The notes: generated by a model from the sequence alone, not told the origin. Shown: positions 1 to 13,089, counted from the stretch's first letter. The stretch is DNA of 64,000 bases from Terebella lapidaria (GCA_949152475.1 OX424563.1:10947001-11011000), one strand, 5' to 3'. Numbers and translations: made by a program.

Positions 1-64
1 ATGCTAACATCGGTTTTATCACTGACTATTGTGACGAATTTGTCTTATTATAATTCTATCACAG

Positions 65-3000
65 AAAGATGTGGTGCCTGCAGTCCAGGAAAAAAAGAAG
101 GATGGTGAGTTCCGATGAATTTCAACTGTTATTAGACCTGTTGTGAAATAATCTTGGAACTTATCCTTTATGGAAATACCATCCAAAAACAGGTTTGAAG
201 TTATTTTACAGCTTGAAAATTGGGGCAACATTTTCTGCTTATAAATTTCTAGAGGCGAAACCTACAGCAGCAGAGATAGCGGCAAAGAAGAAGGAAGAAG
301 AGAAAAAGAAAGCGGTAGAGAAAAAGAAGAGAGAAAAAGAGGAAGCTGAACAGAAAATTCGAGAACGAGAAATGGAAGAAGCTGCTGAAAACCAAGGTCT
401 GTTACTCGTTGAAGTTACTAACATGGCAATGTGCTCAGTAAGGGTTTAACAAGAATAAGAGAAGACTAGATACCATATTGGTTCTAATAGTAGCACAGCA
501 TGCCGAAGCAGGACCTTGTGCAGCCGCGTGCGCAAAGATTAGATCAAACCTAATTAGATCAAATTTAAGAAAATCACTGAAAAATATACCAATAGCCTCC
601 AATGCTCTCTATTTTAATTCAGATAACATAAATGTGTGGATTGGAATACTTCAAGCTCGTATTAGAAAGATATGAAGGGAATTACAGGGTTACGAAAATC
701 GAACATTTTTGGTAAAAAAAGGGAGGTGCTCTACTATTATTAAGTAGAATCTATACTTATAGATTTCTCTCCCACACAGCTCTAGAGCAGATCTTGGCAT
801 TGACTCTTGGGGATGCTCAGAACTCTGTGAGAAAGGCAATAGAGCTACAGAGACAGGCCGCATCGGACACCCGTGCTCACACCAAACAGCTCCGAGAGGC
901 CATGGACAAACAGGGGGAGGTAAGGTTTTGATTAGTGCTTGAAACCATCATATACATACAGAACTTTCATACAATTCTATGATTGAAGGTTGGTAAATGT
1001 GTGCTTCAAGGCAAATGGATTTGATTTTCCACTAAATATTTGAGGTTATATTCTATGTACATTATGTTAAATAGCCTATGTTGATGATAAAATTATATTG
1101 CTTTTGAAACCTGCTAAATACTTGACATGAATCAAGTGTTGGTTCGTCAAATTCTGTAGGATGCGGAGGGACAGTGGGAGGCTGCGACTAAAGCCTTCAG
1201 TGCCAAGTCCGAGTCATTGGCCAATGCTGATGCTATCACAGAGGACGCCAGGTGTGTGTCATCGATAGCTAACCTCAAACTCATGCAGAGCAAACCACAG
1301 ATGTTTTGTGATACATGTTATAATATTCATAGTCTCGATGACATAGCAACAGGCCACACCCCCTTGGCAATTGCGGATAAAGTCCCAAAAAATTTGTTGG
1401 ACTAGATACACATCACTGCGTCTTGGAGCAATATTTGACATTCTTTGATTGGCTAGTGAATATGGAAGTTGGCAGGGGGGGGGGATTCATGTATCACCGG
1501 AACTATGAATTGACCTACATGTATCACCAAAGCCCCTAAAAGTTGTCCGAGTTGCACATATTACATCGGCAAACTTCTCTTTGGCCAATATTAACGTTTT
1601 GTAGAATGTGTCGAAAATGATAATAGGTTCGGCGATAGGTTAATTGCCATTCAGTGAAATGACTGTACCAAATACCAATACAACCCTTGTTTACAGACAA
1701 GAACTAGAGAGAGTGAGAGCAGCGGTCACGGAGGGGAAAGCAAACAAAGTGACGAAGAAAAACAAGTACATCCGCTCCACAGAACAAAGTCTCAACAGCC
1801 TTAACTATGACCTGAAAACTGCCATTGCAGAGGTGCTTCTAGAAACTACCCACCTATGTCAGAGAGTGTTGAAACAGTAGCCTACATCTGAAGATGAGAA
1901 ACACTTGAAACTAAACAACACACAGAAATTGTTGGGAACAGCATTACTCATAAAAAAATAATGTTTAACAATTTGGGGTCATTTGAAAATATAAATAAAT
2001 ATATAATGCCCCCGTAACACAGTTATGGATCTAAGTTAACAGTGTGTTTCTATTACAGAACGCGAAGGCGCAGTCGGAGGCAAAGGTGATGGCCGAGTAC
2101 CGAGATCTCGTCAAGAAGGGCAAGGAACAGTTCCGCAAGGAGATTGAGAGTCTTACTCCAGACATCACCATCTCCAGCAAAGGTCTGAGTCGCAAGACTT
2201 TTGTGGGTCTGCTGATGGTTTACAACAGAATTTTCTTTGATACTCTAAGTGCTCAGACCCCCCCCCCCCCCCCCTCCACCCACTCATTTAATGATTCGTA
2301 TCAAGAGTCAAGAGAATATCTATTTAAATATTTTGCAATTTGTGGTATTTTGAATGGAGTGAACTATTCATGAAATTGATAATAAATTTTCTATTTACAT
2401 TTGTGCAAGAGTTGTACAAGAGAACTCTGTCACACTGAAATTAATCTCGCAACTATCATGTTTTACCCTCTACACAGGTGGCCGACTGACCGAGGACGAG
2501 CTGAACGCCCTCATCGCTCATGCTCACCGCCGCATCGAGCAGCTGCAGAGACAGCTGGCCGAGGCCCAGGCGCTAGAACAGCTGCGTATCGAGGCCGCGC
2601 TCGTGCGACAACAGGAGGAGGACGAGCGGCTCGCTGACGCCCGGGTGGAGAGGGAGAGGGAACACATGCGTGCAGAGTTTAGCGTTCAGAAGGACAAATG
2701 GGTGTGTGGGTTGGAATGTAAACTTTCGAGGTTTTGGTGAGAGTACCTTAGTACTGTAATATGCATAAGATTCTGTACAACAAGTTGTGTTACTCATAAA
2801 CTGATGAGTTTTCTGCAGTGAGCATAATCTTCATTTCAGACTTCAGTAAATGCCTCATTCACACACAAATTGGCATAAGCTCAATCCTAATCTTTATTTT
2901 ATCATTCTGATTCTCATTCCTTGAATAACATATCCTGTCTGTGTCACTAGGACCTAGATGCTCGCGTGGCTCTGGAGGTGGAGTTACGCAAGGAGCTGGC

Positions 3001-4095
3001 CCGGCAGGCCGCGGCTCACAGCGACCACATGGCCCAGGTCCTGAAGGTTCAGGAGGCCGAGCTCAAGGCAAAGTTTGACCTGCTGCTGGGCGAAAAACTC
3101 GCGGAGGAGAGGGATAACTTCCAGAGGGAGGTCGCCGGCTGGATCGGACGTCTCAAGGGTATCGAGACGGCTGTCGACAGTGAGTTCAATTGTAACAATG
3201 GATGCTGGGTTGTAAAGTAGAGAGTACATTGTAGTTATTATTGTTCATAATGTGGAGTTTTCAAAAAGATTTTCAAAAAGAAGTGTACTTCTCATCTGTT
3301 TTGTGAGCTGTGAATCTCTCATACGGATTTCCTTAGTCCATAATCCCACTGTTACAAAAGTAGCCATCTTGTCAAAGGAAGTGACTAAAGGGCATTATCT
3401 GTGCTGGGCTGACGAGTTTTCCTGCCATTGTTTTGTCAGGTCGTGCTGAGATGGAGAAGGTTGGCCGCAAGGCTCAGGAGCTGTGGCTGGCGTGTCAGAT
3501 GTTACACCAAGTCATCCAGCCGCAGCCTGGCGCTGCCGACACCAAGGCAACCGACGAGGAGGACGATGAGGGAATTCCCTATGAGAAGAGGATGCAACCC
3601 TTGCTAGATGAGTTCATGGCAGTTCTAGATGCTGGGAACAACCACCCCTTTGTCAACTCCGTCTTGGAGACGATTCCCGACGAAGCAATCGAATATGGAG
3701 TGTGGACGGAGAAGGCTCTCATCGAGAGATTCAACAAAGTCCGTAAAATGTGCAGGCGGACCGCTATGATCAACGAAAGTGGTGGAACAATGTTTCAATA
3801 CATTCTGTCGTATTTACAATCGTTCTTCGTGTTTACCACTAGCAAGCCTCTCACGGACTTGGACAAAGTTGACCCCAGTCAACTGACAACGTTTGTTCTC
3901 TTGGACAATGCTCAGTACTACCTGAGCCAAGGGGACTTGGAGCAAGCCCTGCGGTTCATGAATCAGCTACAGGGCGAGCCGAGACGACAGGCTGCTGATT
4001 GGATACGTGAGGTCAGGTTGCTATTGGAAACACGACAGGCGGCAGACGCATTAGTGGCACATGCATCTGCCAATGGACTAGGAGCATTGTTCTAA
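65..4095 (+). CDS. IMMT: MIC60/mitofilin (MICOS complex core subunit), 3' nine coding exons
   Basis: MIC60 is the inner-membrane MICOS subunit that holds cristae junctions and contacts the outer membrane. Exons read from splice sites and frame: 65-104, 253-396, 780-919, 1160-1251, 1697-1832, 2059-2182, 2478-2701, 2951-3179, 3440-4095. All junction phases agree, giving 594 residues and a TAA stop. The first part is Lys/Glu-rich coiled coil (253-396). The middle holds the conserved LIAHAHRRIEQLQRQL segment (about 2505-2560) and RRQAAAH-like coil (about 3000-3025). The last exon is the mitofilin C-terminal domain, with NQLQGEPRRQAADWIRE near 3962-4012, matching vertebrate MIC60 closely. The transit peptide, transmembrane helix and start codon lie upstream of the window. 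Seen: exons, frame and motifs. Known: family function. It is convergent with the KChIP gene. No frameshift or missing block was noticed in the visible part. Confidence 0.95.
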
Positions 4096-4187
4096 TACTT
4101 TGTTTTGTTACTTCATAGATAAATTATGTGTACACATATACATTTGCAACTGTTGATTTTAGTTGCTTCTTTATATTGTGGTGATGC

Positions 4188-4193
4188 AATAAA
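4188..4193 (+). terminator. Polyadenylation signal AATAAA of MIC60
   Basis: A canonical AATAAA lies 93 bases after the MIC60 stop codon in AT-rich DNA, so a short 3' UTR of roughly 110-130 bases is likely. The cleavage site itself is not visible. Confidence 0.6.
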
Positions 4194-4403
4194 TATATCC
4201 ACAAACCTGATTTGTTTTGCAATCAAAACCTTCATAGATCTCAAACATTCGTCGTCTATTCCACATACATGTATAATAGATGACTCGCAACTCCACAGTC
4301 CACACTCATCGATCCTCTGACACTAAAGCTCAAGAATTGACTTGTGTGTCCATCATGCCAGACGACTGTTCATAGGTGCCCAAGGCTGTTGATGGTCTAT
4401 ATA

Positions 4404-5494
4404 TAGAATAGACGACGAACAGCCGTAGGGTATGACGGAATACACGAGTGTAAAGTCCTACCCTAGGCTGTGAGTTGTCTATTGTACTTGTACCACGGGT
4501 GTGTCTACGTGGAATAGACAACGGTCTGGCCTGTTCTAGGTGTCAACTGTGGTACAATCAAGAATACACCCCTTCTAAAGTCTCACGAATATAGATGTAT
4601 ACAGCTAGGGACTATAAAAGTGGTGTTACTAATAGATCACCTCTACTTCAATATTGGCACAATATATTTATATACATTTGCCCTAAGACATGGTCGTGAA
4701 CAGCGCTACATTTGAGGAGGCTTTTAAAATAGTAACACCATTTTAATATTTTCAGTGCACTTCCATATCGGACAATCCTGGAGGGGTGGATAGAAGCACA
4801 CTCAAATCATATCACTATATGGCCAGTACTAAATCAGACCCCAGTGAAGTCCGGCTGATGTACTACATCTACCCCACCACCTGCCTCCAGTAATCTCAAG
4901 ATCTAGAAGTCGACTGAAAACATTAAAATGGTGTTATTATTTTGACTGAATAAGCCTTCTGAGTTGGCGCTTTTCCAGAGGATTTATTTGTGTATTCGTT
5001 ATATTCCATCCACCGTTCCCCAACCACCTCCCTCCAGGATTCTTCAAGATATAGAAAATCACTTAAGCTATTAAAATGGTGTTACTATTTCAACTAAATA
5101 AGCCTGACTGGGTTCTGATTTAGTGCTTTCCGAAGAGTGTGGAGTCGTACCCTAGAGTGTTTATGATGTGGTCACTAATATCCCTCACCACCAGCCTTAC
5201 AGTATCGTGAAAATAGATGAACATAATTGACTATAAAAGTGGTGTTACTAATAGACCACATCTACTTAAATATTGACACGATACATTATTTGCTCCTTTA
5301 ATGTTGAAATATTTGTACCACAGTTGACACATCCAACAATAGACTGAGCTGTGGTCTATTCCATGTAGACACACCCGTGGTACAAGTACAATAGACAACT
5401 CACAGCCTAGGGTAGGACTTCACACTTGTTAATCCTCACTAGGTAATTGATTCGTGTATTCGTCTTGGCCTATGGCTGTACGTTGTCTATTCTA
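4404..5494. mobile_element. Foldback (long inverted-repeat) element between the two genes
   Basis: The arms at about 4404-4556 and 5314-5494 are inverted copies. The best block (4458-4520 against 5349-5420) includes GGTACAAGTACAATAGAC and its complement almost without change. The outermost shared word is TAGAATAGAC at 4404 and its complement at 5485. The interior has a ~50-bp direct repeat (from 4611 and 5230) starting ACTATAAAAGTGGTG, plus several TTAAAATGGTGTTA-type words in both orientations. There is no open frame and no recognisable transposase, so it is non-autonomous. No clear target-site duplication was seen; superfamily unknown. Confidence 0.7.
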
Positions 5495-5637
5495 CACATG
5501 TTAAAATGAACAGAATATTAAGGGTCGTAAAGAAATGCATGAATAATTTTGTTGCTTACTGTTTTGCAATCTGGGTAGAATGAAAGTGCTAAATTGAAAG
5601 TAACTCAGAAATAACACAGATTATAATAAAGTCAATT

Positions 5638-5643
5638 TTTATT
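5638..5643 (-). terminator. Candidate polyadenylation signal of KChIP
   Basis: On the minus strand the word AATAAA followed by AATTGAC occurs here. It is the first canonical signal found downstream of the KChIP stop at 7377-7379. Earlier variant signals cannot be excluded. Confidence 0.35.
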
Positions 5644-7183
5644 AGTACAATAGATTAGTTGTCTAACTGGTCAAGAATAAGTTAAAATGTTTTTTAAAAG
5701 TTTTAAGTCAAAGACAACATTTCTGCATCAGTTTTGTCAAAAAATTCGTTCAAAGATAGAAAAAAGTTGACAATAGACACTTTATAAATACACCATCAAC
5801 ACATGATTCAGGCTGTTTTATGCCAGAAAATTATTATTCTTGTATATTCTACTTTTTTTGATTGTGGATTTCTGACTTTTACCTCAGAAAAAGACACCAA
5901 TTCAACAATACATTTTCGTCATTAGTCTTATACACTCTTAAAGGAGAAATCAATTATCAACAACATGATACACAATGTTATAAATTACATTCACTCAGTC
6001 AAATAAATAACGATACACTTTCAATGTTCCATTCATTCTAGCAAACCTGTACTCATGTATGCTTTCGTGCAAATAAAAACCAGATCGCTTCTCAGACCAA
6101 TTTGCAGTTGTATTGGAGGAACATCCCCATAATTCTTCAAATGTTACATGTGCCAATAACATCTCATGCTTTTGAACATCCAGTAAATAAACATAACCAA
6201 AAATTACTAATTTACCTGTCATATTAAATTACCAATGTAACGGTACTGGTGTTCACTCCAATATTTATAATCCACATCCAATTGGCTTTTTCCCCTTGAA
6301 TTTTTTTAAAACAAGCACGAACATGATGAAACAAGACAGGCCTGACAGCACGAAATACGTGGAATGGTACACAATGGTAAACCACACACAACAGAGTATG
6401 AAGAGATCGTGTTCATTTTTATGAACTTTTCCAGGAAAAAGTCACAGTGTAACGCACAAAACATTACTAATTTCAACCAGTGAATAGTTACGGTAAAAGC
6501 AGCGTTTAAAGTGTTAGCAATGATCTTCTTTACAATCATAACTCAGATGTAAACTTGTAAAACAACATTCAACAAGGGCGAAAACAACTATGTCACTGCA
6601 CCAGTCAAATAGTTATATCCATGTTCCCATAAGGAGAGTGCCAAATCAGACTCTACGATAACAATTTCGGAATATTCACAGCAACGCCTGGTGATTAACA
6701 TACTGTAAACGATTCGTACCACAAAATCCAACATCTACAAATAAATGTGCTGTACGCTACATTTGCGTTGTTCAAAATGAACATATTGTGTTTACAAAGT
6801 GAATATTCCTACCCACAAATAACAAAGCCCTCACTGTGCTTACAATAACACAAAATAATCAGACTGTGCAGTTGATACATTTAACATACTTCTATAGGTA
6901 GAATATTTGTGCAAATGGTGAATGATCATAAAGTATGTAATACAAAAACATATCATCGACATTATGAAACCATTTGATGCATCCATTTTGGCTTCAGGAC
7001 TGACGTTTGGAGCCACATATTGAAAAGTGCTATATGCATAAATTGTATCCATATGTTGTGATGGTAATATCAGTTAATATCCGTTTCCATGGTGAATTCT
7101 TGCTTGATCATGATGTCATTCATTGGACACCGCAACCTCAGAAACCGCACCATCCAAAGTGGAGATGCACGACTTGAACTCAT

Positions 7184-7197
7184 GTAGCCATGGTAAC
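7184..7197. promoter_or_regulatory. RFX-type X-box match in the KChIP 3' region
   Basis: GTAGCCATGGTAAC fits GTNRCC-N2-RGYAAC exactly. It is one of six exact matches in the window. Binding is inferred only from the motif. Confidence 0.35.
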
Positions 7198-7376
7198 TAC
7201 AGTGAATACATTATGATAGTCATGAGACTGTCTCCATGGAGACCAGTCAGTCGAGGGAGATTGGCCAATGAAATCAGTGCCTGCTGTTTGCAGTGTCCAT
7301 AGATACTGCAGGGTGTGGTATCCATAGAAACACATCGTATGCTCTGTCCATAGTTTATATAACGTAGAGGGGAGAC

Positions 7377-10300
7377 TCAAAGCACCGTGTCGAACATTGC
7401 CAATGATTTTGATACACTGTCATCCTGGAAAATAGAGTAAATAGTGCTAGCTAATGAATACATGTAGGGAATATTATACTCTCACTACCAAATTTTTGCA
7501 TAGTGATTCAAGTAAATACATGTAAAATGTAAATACATGTAAAACATTGGAATCTAGCGATACTGTAAATTTTAAACCATTTAAAAACATATATATCTAC
7601 TGTAGGATTATCATATACTGCGAGTGTAATTTCCGACCTTTCTACAAGATTCCATGAACTCCTCTGCAGATATCACACCATCTCGATTTGAGTCCATCCG
7701 CTGTGAAATATTCATGCAAACAAAATTAGTGAAATATTTGTACAAATTTCTACACTCACAAGTTTAAATATATCACATCAAATTATTTAGCACACCATAG
7801 TAGTATTTTGTCATCAACGCTGATAAAATTGATACTTTATTTAATTGATACAGCCCAAGGATATACCTAAAACACCTGAAACTTCCCAGACTACATACGA
7901 CCAGCCTTTATTAAAACTGACCATAAACACTCGTTCCACGTGGTCCTTGGCGGTGTGTTCGTCGATAGAAGGCTCGGCAAACTTGCCCATCATGTCATAG
8001 ATCGCGGAGACGATGTCCAGCATCTCGTCCTTTGTGATGATCCCGTCGCCGTTGACGTCGTAGAGGCTGAACGCCCACTGTAGCTTCTCATGGAAGGTTC
8101 CCCGCGCCAACACCGACAGGCCCATCACAAACTCCTGGGGGATGGGTAGGCAGGGGGAGGGGGGGGGGGGGGGTGGAAGGAGAGGGTAATGACCATCAGA
8201 ATGTATTAGTTTATAAGTGTGATGTTCTATTAATACAGAAATATATTTCAAGTTTGAAACCATTACACATGCACATACAGCAGTAGTAGTAGTTTATTGA
8301 AAAACTAAAACACATTTGTGGTACATAGGTGGAGTGAAACACATAATTATAGTGAATGTCCAAATATCAAATGTAAGTTCGGAACATACTTTGAGCATAA
8401 TTTAGCAAGAGGTATTAAAAAATGTTGTCTTCCAACATGCCATTTCCTACTTTCACTTCAGAGGTTACATACTGGTTTTGAAAATTGGAATATAGATATA
8501 TATAGAGAAATATTTAATGATATGTATAGCACCAGATTTCACTATAAAATGTAGCGCCTCTCTGCAGTACACATAGATCTACATACTTTTACATATATTT
8601 CTAACTAGTGTTGATACAGACCTCAAAACTGATAGTTCCGTTGTGATCCTGGTCGAATGTGTTGAAAACATAATGAGCGTACGCGCTGGAATCTGTAAAT
8701 AATCACAGAGACTCGTCTTTTCATTGAAAATATAATATATTACAACCGGGAGACAATTAGAATACAATATACAGATAGGGAACAATTAGAAACAAACACA
8801 GAGACACATATCAGATACATAGAAACCGGTACACGTGATTAAATGTATTAGAATGCTGCATGATTTTAAGACACTGTGCAGACTCGAAAGTTAGACGAAA
8901 CACTTACAAGTAGGTATATCATTTGTGCCATACAATTATTTCTATATTAAGGTTTAGTAATAGTTATTAGTTTACTTGTTAAAACTAGTTTGAAATAGCC
9001 TGTTTGAGTATTCCTAGATAAGAAATTGAGGTAAGTGGTAGATTTCTTTGAAAGAAGGTCTCAAATGCAAAGACACAACACAAAACACAAAAGGATGGAC
9101 TCAATATTCTTGGGGCCGGTCACTAGGCGGTCAGGTAATTAGCAGTCAAGAATGTGGTAGAGGGTTGGATGCAAAAACACAAATCACAAACAGTGACTAC
9201 TGTTTCTATTTCATAGTACACATGGTACATTGTACATGTAATACTGAAATATTGCCATAACACAAAGAAGTGTTACCATCTGAGTTTGGTTATGGGTATT
9301 CTGTTGAGATTCTCTCCATTCATGTGATATATTCACCAATTACCACTCTCTAACTGGACTATACGCGCATATAATGCGGTGCTGTTTCATGCTGCCTGGC
9401 TCCAATGTTATGAATACTGCTGGTTATGCAGTAGTGGAATTAGGACGTTTTAGTGGAGCCATCGGACTGCTCAGAAAAGAGTGCATAAATTGACTCGTCT
9501 ATCGACTCAATTCACACCTCAGATTTCTATTTTTTGCCTGATATTTTTATGGAGACCTTTCGGCCTACAAAAGTATGTAAACCTGATTAGATTACGGGGG
9601 AAATTCTAAAATTTATGATCCCTTTACCCGACGCACAATACTACGGGTATCTGCACAGAAGCAGATACCTAAATTTGTACCCAGTGGCTGACGTGGCTTT
9701 CACTAGGGGGAGAAAAAACAGCAAAAACAGATTGACCACTTCACTACGGTGGCGATGTATCACCCTGCCTTCGCAGATAGAGCTGCTGTTTTAGATAACT
9801 TCCCTACACTCCCCATCGCCCAGTTTTAGCACATAAACCAAGAGTGGCCATCAATTAACTTCCCACGAGCCAGAAATACATAAATATTTTCTAGCTCGGC
9901 CCGGTTACTCACTAGCAGGATAGGTTTCTGCACTTGTGTAATCCACATAATTGCTTGGCTGTCACTGGCTTTTTCCCCACAGACATGTAACAGTGCAAAA
10001 TTATCGAAATTGGGAAGGGAAACCATGTTTTACTGCTAGGCAGTTACATGTAAAACTATGGAAAACAGAATGGAAAAAGCAAATCCACGCAGAAGTAGTA
10101 ACATTCAAAACTCATACATGCAACACAATTTACCATTGTTATCTTTCATTGCTATGGCTACAATTAAAACATGCTAAATTCAAAATTAAACAATTTAAGT
10201 AAAATTTGTGCTTGTTATTTTTGTGAAACTGACTTCAGAACAATAGTTACTACAAAATCATCATTCTGGAGTGAAGTGTCCAAAACAATCCAAATGCCAT

Positions 10301-11436
10301 TAAATTTATATCTCATTATCAGCGCCATGCTCGGTGGCTTGTTTATTTAAAGCATACAATGATCACAATTTTTTCCTGCATGTACATTATACGATTACAA
10401 ACATATTCACAAATACAACACTTATATTCAAGTCGAGTGCTGCAGCCTTAACCTTCAAGCAAACGGCCCAGATGCGACTGATATAAACCTCAGTTGCGCT
10501 CCCCTGTGTCTTTTCTTGAAAATTTGAGCCCAGCACCCGACCTGAGTCTTATACCAAATTGATCCGGATAACTCACACTCACCACCCTGAGGGAAGAACT
10601 GCGCGTAAATCTCTTTGAACGTCTCCTCATTCACGATCCCAGTCGGACACTCCTGCAAAACACAGACGCCATGCTGACCCACGTACACGCATCTCGATTT
10701 AATCACTAGGGCATTATAATTATACATCGACATGTGTACATTTGATTTTGTAAATAATGAAGAACACAATGAAATTGGTCAATAACGCTAAGGACTAAAG
10801 TTATTGCTGTGTTCCACTTGGCAGGGCTCAGATATACCAATTTCCTTCATCCCAGAAGGCCTCTTACCGGTATATCTAAAATGCCTCTGCCATCAGAGAC
10901 CAACTGTCATTCAAGGCCACAGCCCCTTTAAAAGTTGGGTTGCTATGGGTACCAACATTCAAGACGACCAAATTATGACTCACCAGCCCTTGCATCCACC
11001 CAATTCTCACTGCAAAGACTGTTGCTATGGCTACAAGTTCAATATCACATATGACCGAACATGTGACCGAAGAAAATACTTACTTGTTCACTTACTGGTT
11101 GCCATGGTAACTACTGACCCAGTCGAAGTTTCAATTCATTTAGCCTACTCATGTCTGACAGAGTGTTACCATGGATACCTGTTTAACCTCTATATCGTAC
11201 GTCCTTGTCACCCTAAGGATACATTCATCTGACCTGCCACCTTGTTGCCGTGGTGACAAGTTTCAATCTCGCCCAGCCCATCTGCATCTGTGTCCGTGTT
11301 GCCACGGTTACCTGTTTGAAGCCCCGGTACATAATCTGGAGCTCCTTGCGAGAGAACTTGGTGTTAGCGCAGAGCGCGTCGAGCCCCTCCGGCTTGTAAC
11401 GGACCACCTGCATCTCCAACTCGTCCAGGTCATGGT
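7377..11436 (-). CDS. KCNIP: Kv channel-interacting protein (KChIP), six common coding exons
   Basis: KChIPs are EF-hand calcium sensors of the NCS family. They bind the Kv4 channel N-terminus and alter its trafficking and gating. Exons in transcript order: 11436-11312 (125 bp), 10652-10583 (70), 8692-8622 (71), 8134-7922 (213), 7700-7638 (63), 7424-7377 (48, with TGA). All have AG/GT borders and consistent phases. With the 27374 first exon the protein is 211 residues. EF1 (about 40-75) is degenerate, with CPTG. The calcium loops are 94-105 ([12 protein letters not shown]), 130-141 ([12 protein letters not shown]) and 178-189 ([12 protein letters not shown]). The tail SLAMFDTVL is typical of KChIPs. 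Exons of 125, 70, 71 and 63 bp match the vertebrate gene as I know it. The 213-bp exon equals vertebrate 108 plus 105 fused. Family assignment is firm; the paralog number is not meaningful in an invertebrate. Confidence 0.93.
9646..9669. repeat. Short perfect hairpin in a KChIP intron
   Basis: GGTATCTGC, a 6-base loop, then GCAGATACC form a 9-bp perfect stem. No larger element could be tied to it. Confidence 0.4.
10939..11311. promoter_or_regulatory. Cluster of six X-box-like motifs in a KChIP intron
   Basis: GTTGCYATGGNNAC-like words begin near 10940, 11020, 11098, 11164, 11246 and 11298, spaced 53-80 bases. Several are followed by AAGTTTCAAT-like text, as in a decayed minisatellite. The ones at 11098-11111 (GTTGCCATGGTAAC) and 11298-11311 (read on the minus strand) fit the RFX consensus exactly. 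The last overlaps the 5' splice site of the 11312-11436 exon. Regulatory function is inferred. Confidence 0.4.
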
Positions 11437-12980
11437 CTGTAAAGGGAGGGGGGAGGGGGTAGGGGGGAAGGGGGAGGTCAGAAACATGAATAAATTATCA
11501 TGATATGGCAATAAGATATATATATTTTTCATATATACATTGTAGATGTGTCTATTGGTGTATGAGGGCCACATACATTCACATGCACACACGAGCTAGG
11601 TCATCAATAAATAATGGTCATCAGTAATGGTCATAATAAAGTCATCAAAGTTTTCCCTGGTCTGAAGTATGAAGGTTTATGACATGGTAATAATGTATAT
11701 ATGAGGGAGTGAAATTAGGTATGTTGCTGAAATATTATGAAGTACCAAAGAAAATACTGGTAATACCAGCATAAATGTATGGTCTGTTTAAATCGCACGA
11801 ATCTGCATGGTATCAGTAAAATCAATCTGGATGACTGTGCTCGAAATTTGTAATATACACTGTACAATAAATCATAACAAAAAAAATATACTTTTTACCA
11901 TACAATAAATCATATATTATGCAAAATGCCAATACAACAGTTGGCAGAGGTAGCCATGCACATAATATTTCAAGTCATAAATCTCTATTTTCATGTCGTG
12001 AACATGTGTCACCTGGGCGGTTATCGGACATTCTCCCTCCGACAGTGTGAACAGATATAAATCATCTACGTATACGTGGGATCAATGTGAAAAAGTAGGT
12101 TAAAACGTCAAGATCCGCAGACAGGATGCCGCAGATACAGAGGAGACACCTGCAGGCGTCCCTGTCAAGGTGATTAAAATTTCTACCTGTCTTTGTCCAA
12201 GGGATTTATAGGTAATTAAAGTAATTACATGGCTTTGTGTGCATGGCTAATTACTATCGCATTATGCGTGTGTGCGTCAAAAATAAAATGTAGACTGGGT
12301 TATAAGCTTAGCGCTGACAGTGGTAGGTAGGATTATAGGCAGCGTTTCCACGCAACAGCACAAGTGCAACATGACTTCTCAGAATAATTCCGCTTGTTAA
12401 ATCCACAATGCCCGTAACTGACTGCACTCAATGCCTGACTGCCGCGTAAATGCCCCTCGCGGCGGCGGAAATAACGTCTTCAGTTCCACAGCATTCTTGA
12501 CATTTAGCTACGACCGTTGCCGTGGCCACTTGGGCGACATGATGGCCCTATTACGCTGGATACCATGGTGGGAGTCGCCGAGCCCCGCGCGCGCAATTAA
12601 TGCCGTTAATCACCGGCTGCTGAAACTGAGACAAAAATCCTGTCACTGCGCTGGCTGTAACAGGGTGGGTAAAAATTATGGGACGCGGAAATATGCTGCC
12701 TGGGGACCGTTATCAGGTGTTTGTGACACCTGCTATCTCTGGCTGCTGTCACTGAACATTTAAATATTCGTGCCATGAATCCATAAACATGCTCCTCATT
12801 GATCAATATATTTAAAAATGTTTATCCTGAGGTTCACAACATCTGAATAAATCATACATATGAATTATGAACATGCAGGAAAATATGCCATCAATTACCG
12901 GTATTGCATTTCCTAATGTAAATAAATATAAGTACAGGTACTGCTATTTGTCAAGTTGCCCACGAAGGACCCACATATGA
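11437..12980. other. KChIP intron, nothing recognised
   Basis: AT-rich intronic DNA with a purine-rich + strand next to the exon, which is the minus-strand polypyrimidine tract of the splice acceptor at 11437-11438. No coding, RNA or mobile signature is supported. Open frames near 12431-12806 lack splice or family support. Confidence 0.5.
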
Positions 12981-13089
12981 ACATTTATATTTTTGCATTT
13001 CCATTAACAACATACTAATTAACAACATATGAATTAACAACATACAAATACATTTATATTTTTGCATTTCCATTAACAACATACTAATT
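12981..13089. repeat. Direct duplication, 40 bp, period 69
   Basis: The 40-base block starting ACATTTATATTTTTGCATTT at 12981-13020 recurs identically at 13050-13089. The intervening sequence also repeats AATTAACAACATA. It is a simple local tandem duplication in the intron. Confidence 0.85.

Larger units (their letters stand above)
5495..7376 (-). other. Likely 3' UTR and trailer of the KChIP gene
   Basis: This AT-rich stretch has no supported coding frame and lies just 3' of the KChIP stop codon on the minus strand. The first AATAAA on that strand after the stop is at 5638-5643, which would give a 3' UTR of about 1.75 kb. An X-box-like site is at 7184-7197. The UTR extent is inferred. Confidence 0.4.

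Noticed and set aside
195..449. 84-residue + frame starting before the second MIC60 exon
   Set aside because: Only 253-396 is exon. The frame runs into both introns and has no independent support.
10804..11232. 142-residue + strand open frame
   Set aside because: It lies antisense in a KChIP intron, is made of degenerate X-box repeat text, and has no family similarity.
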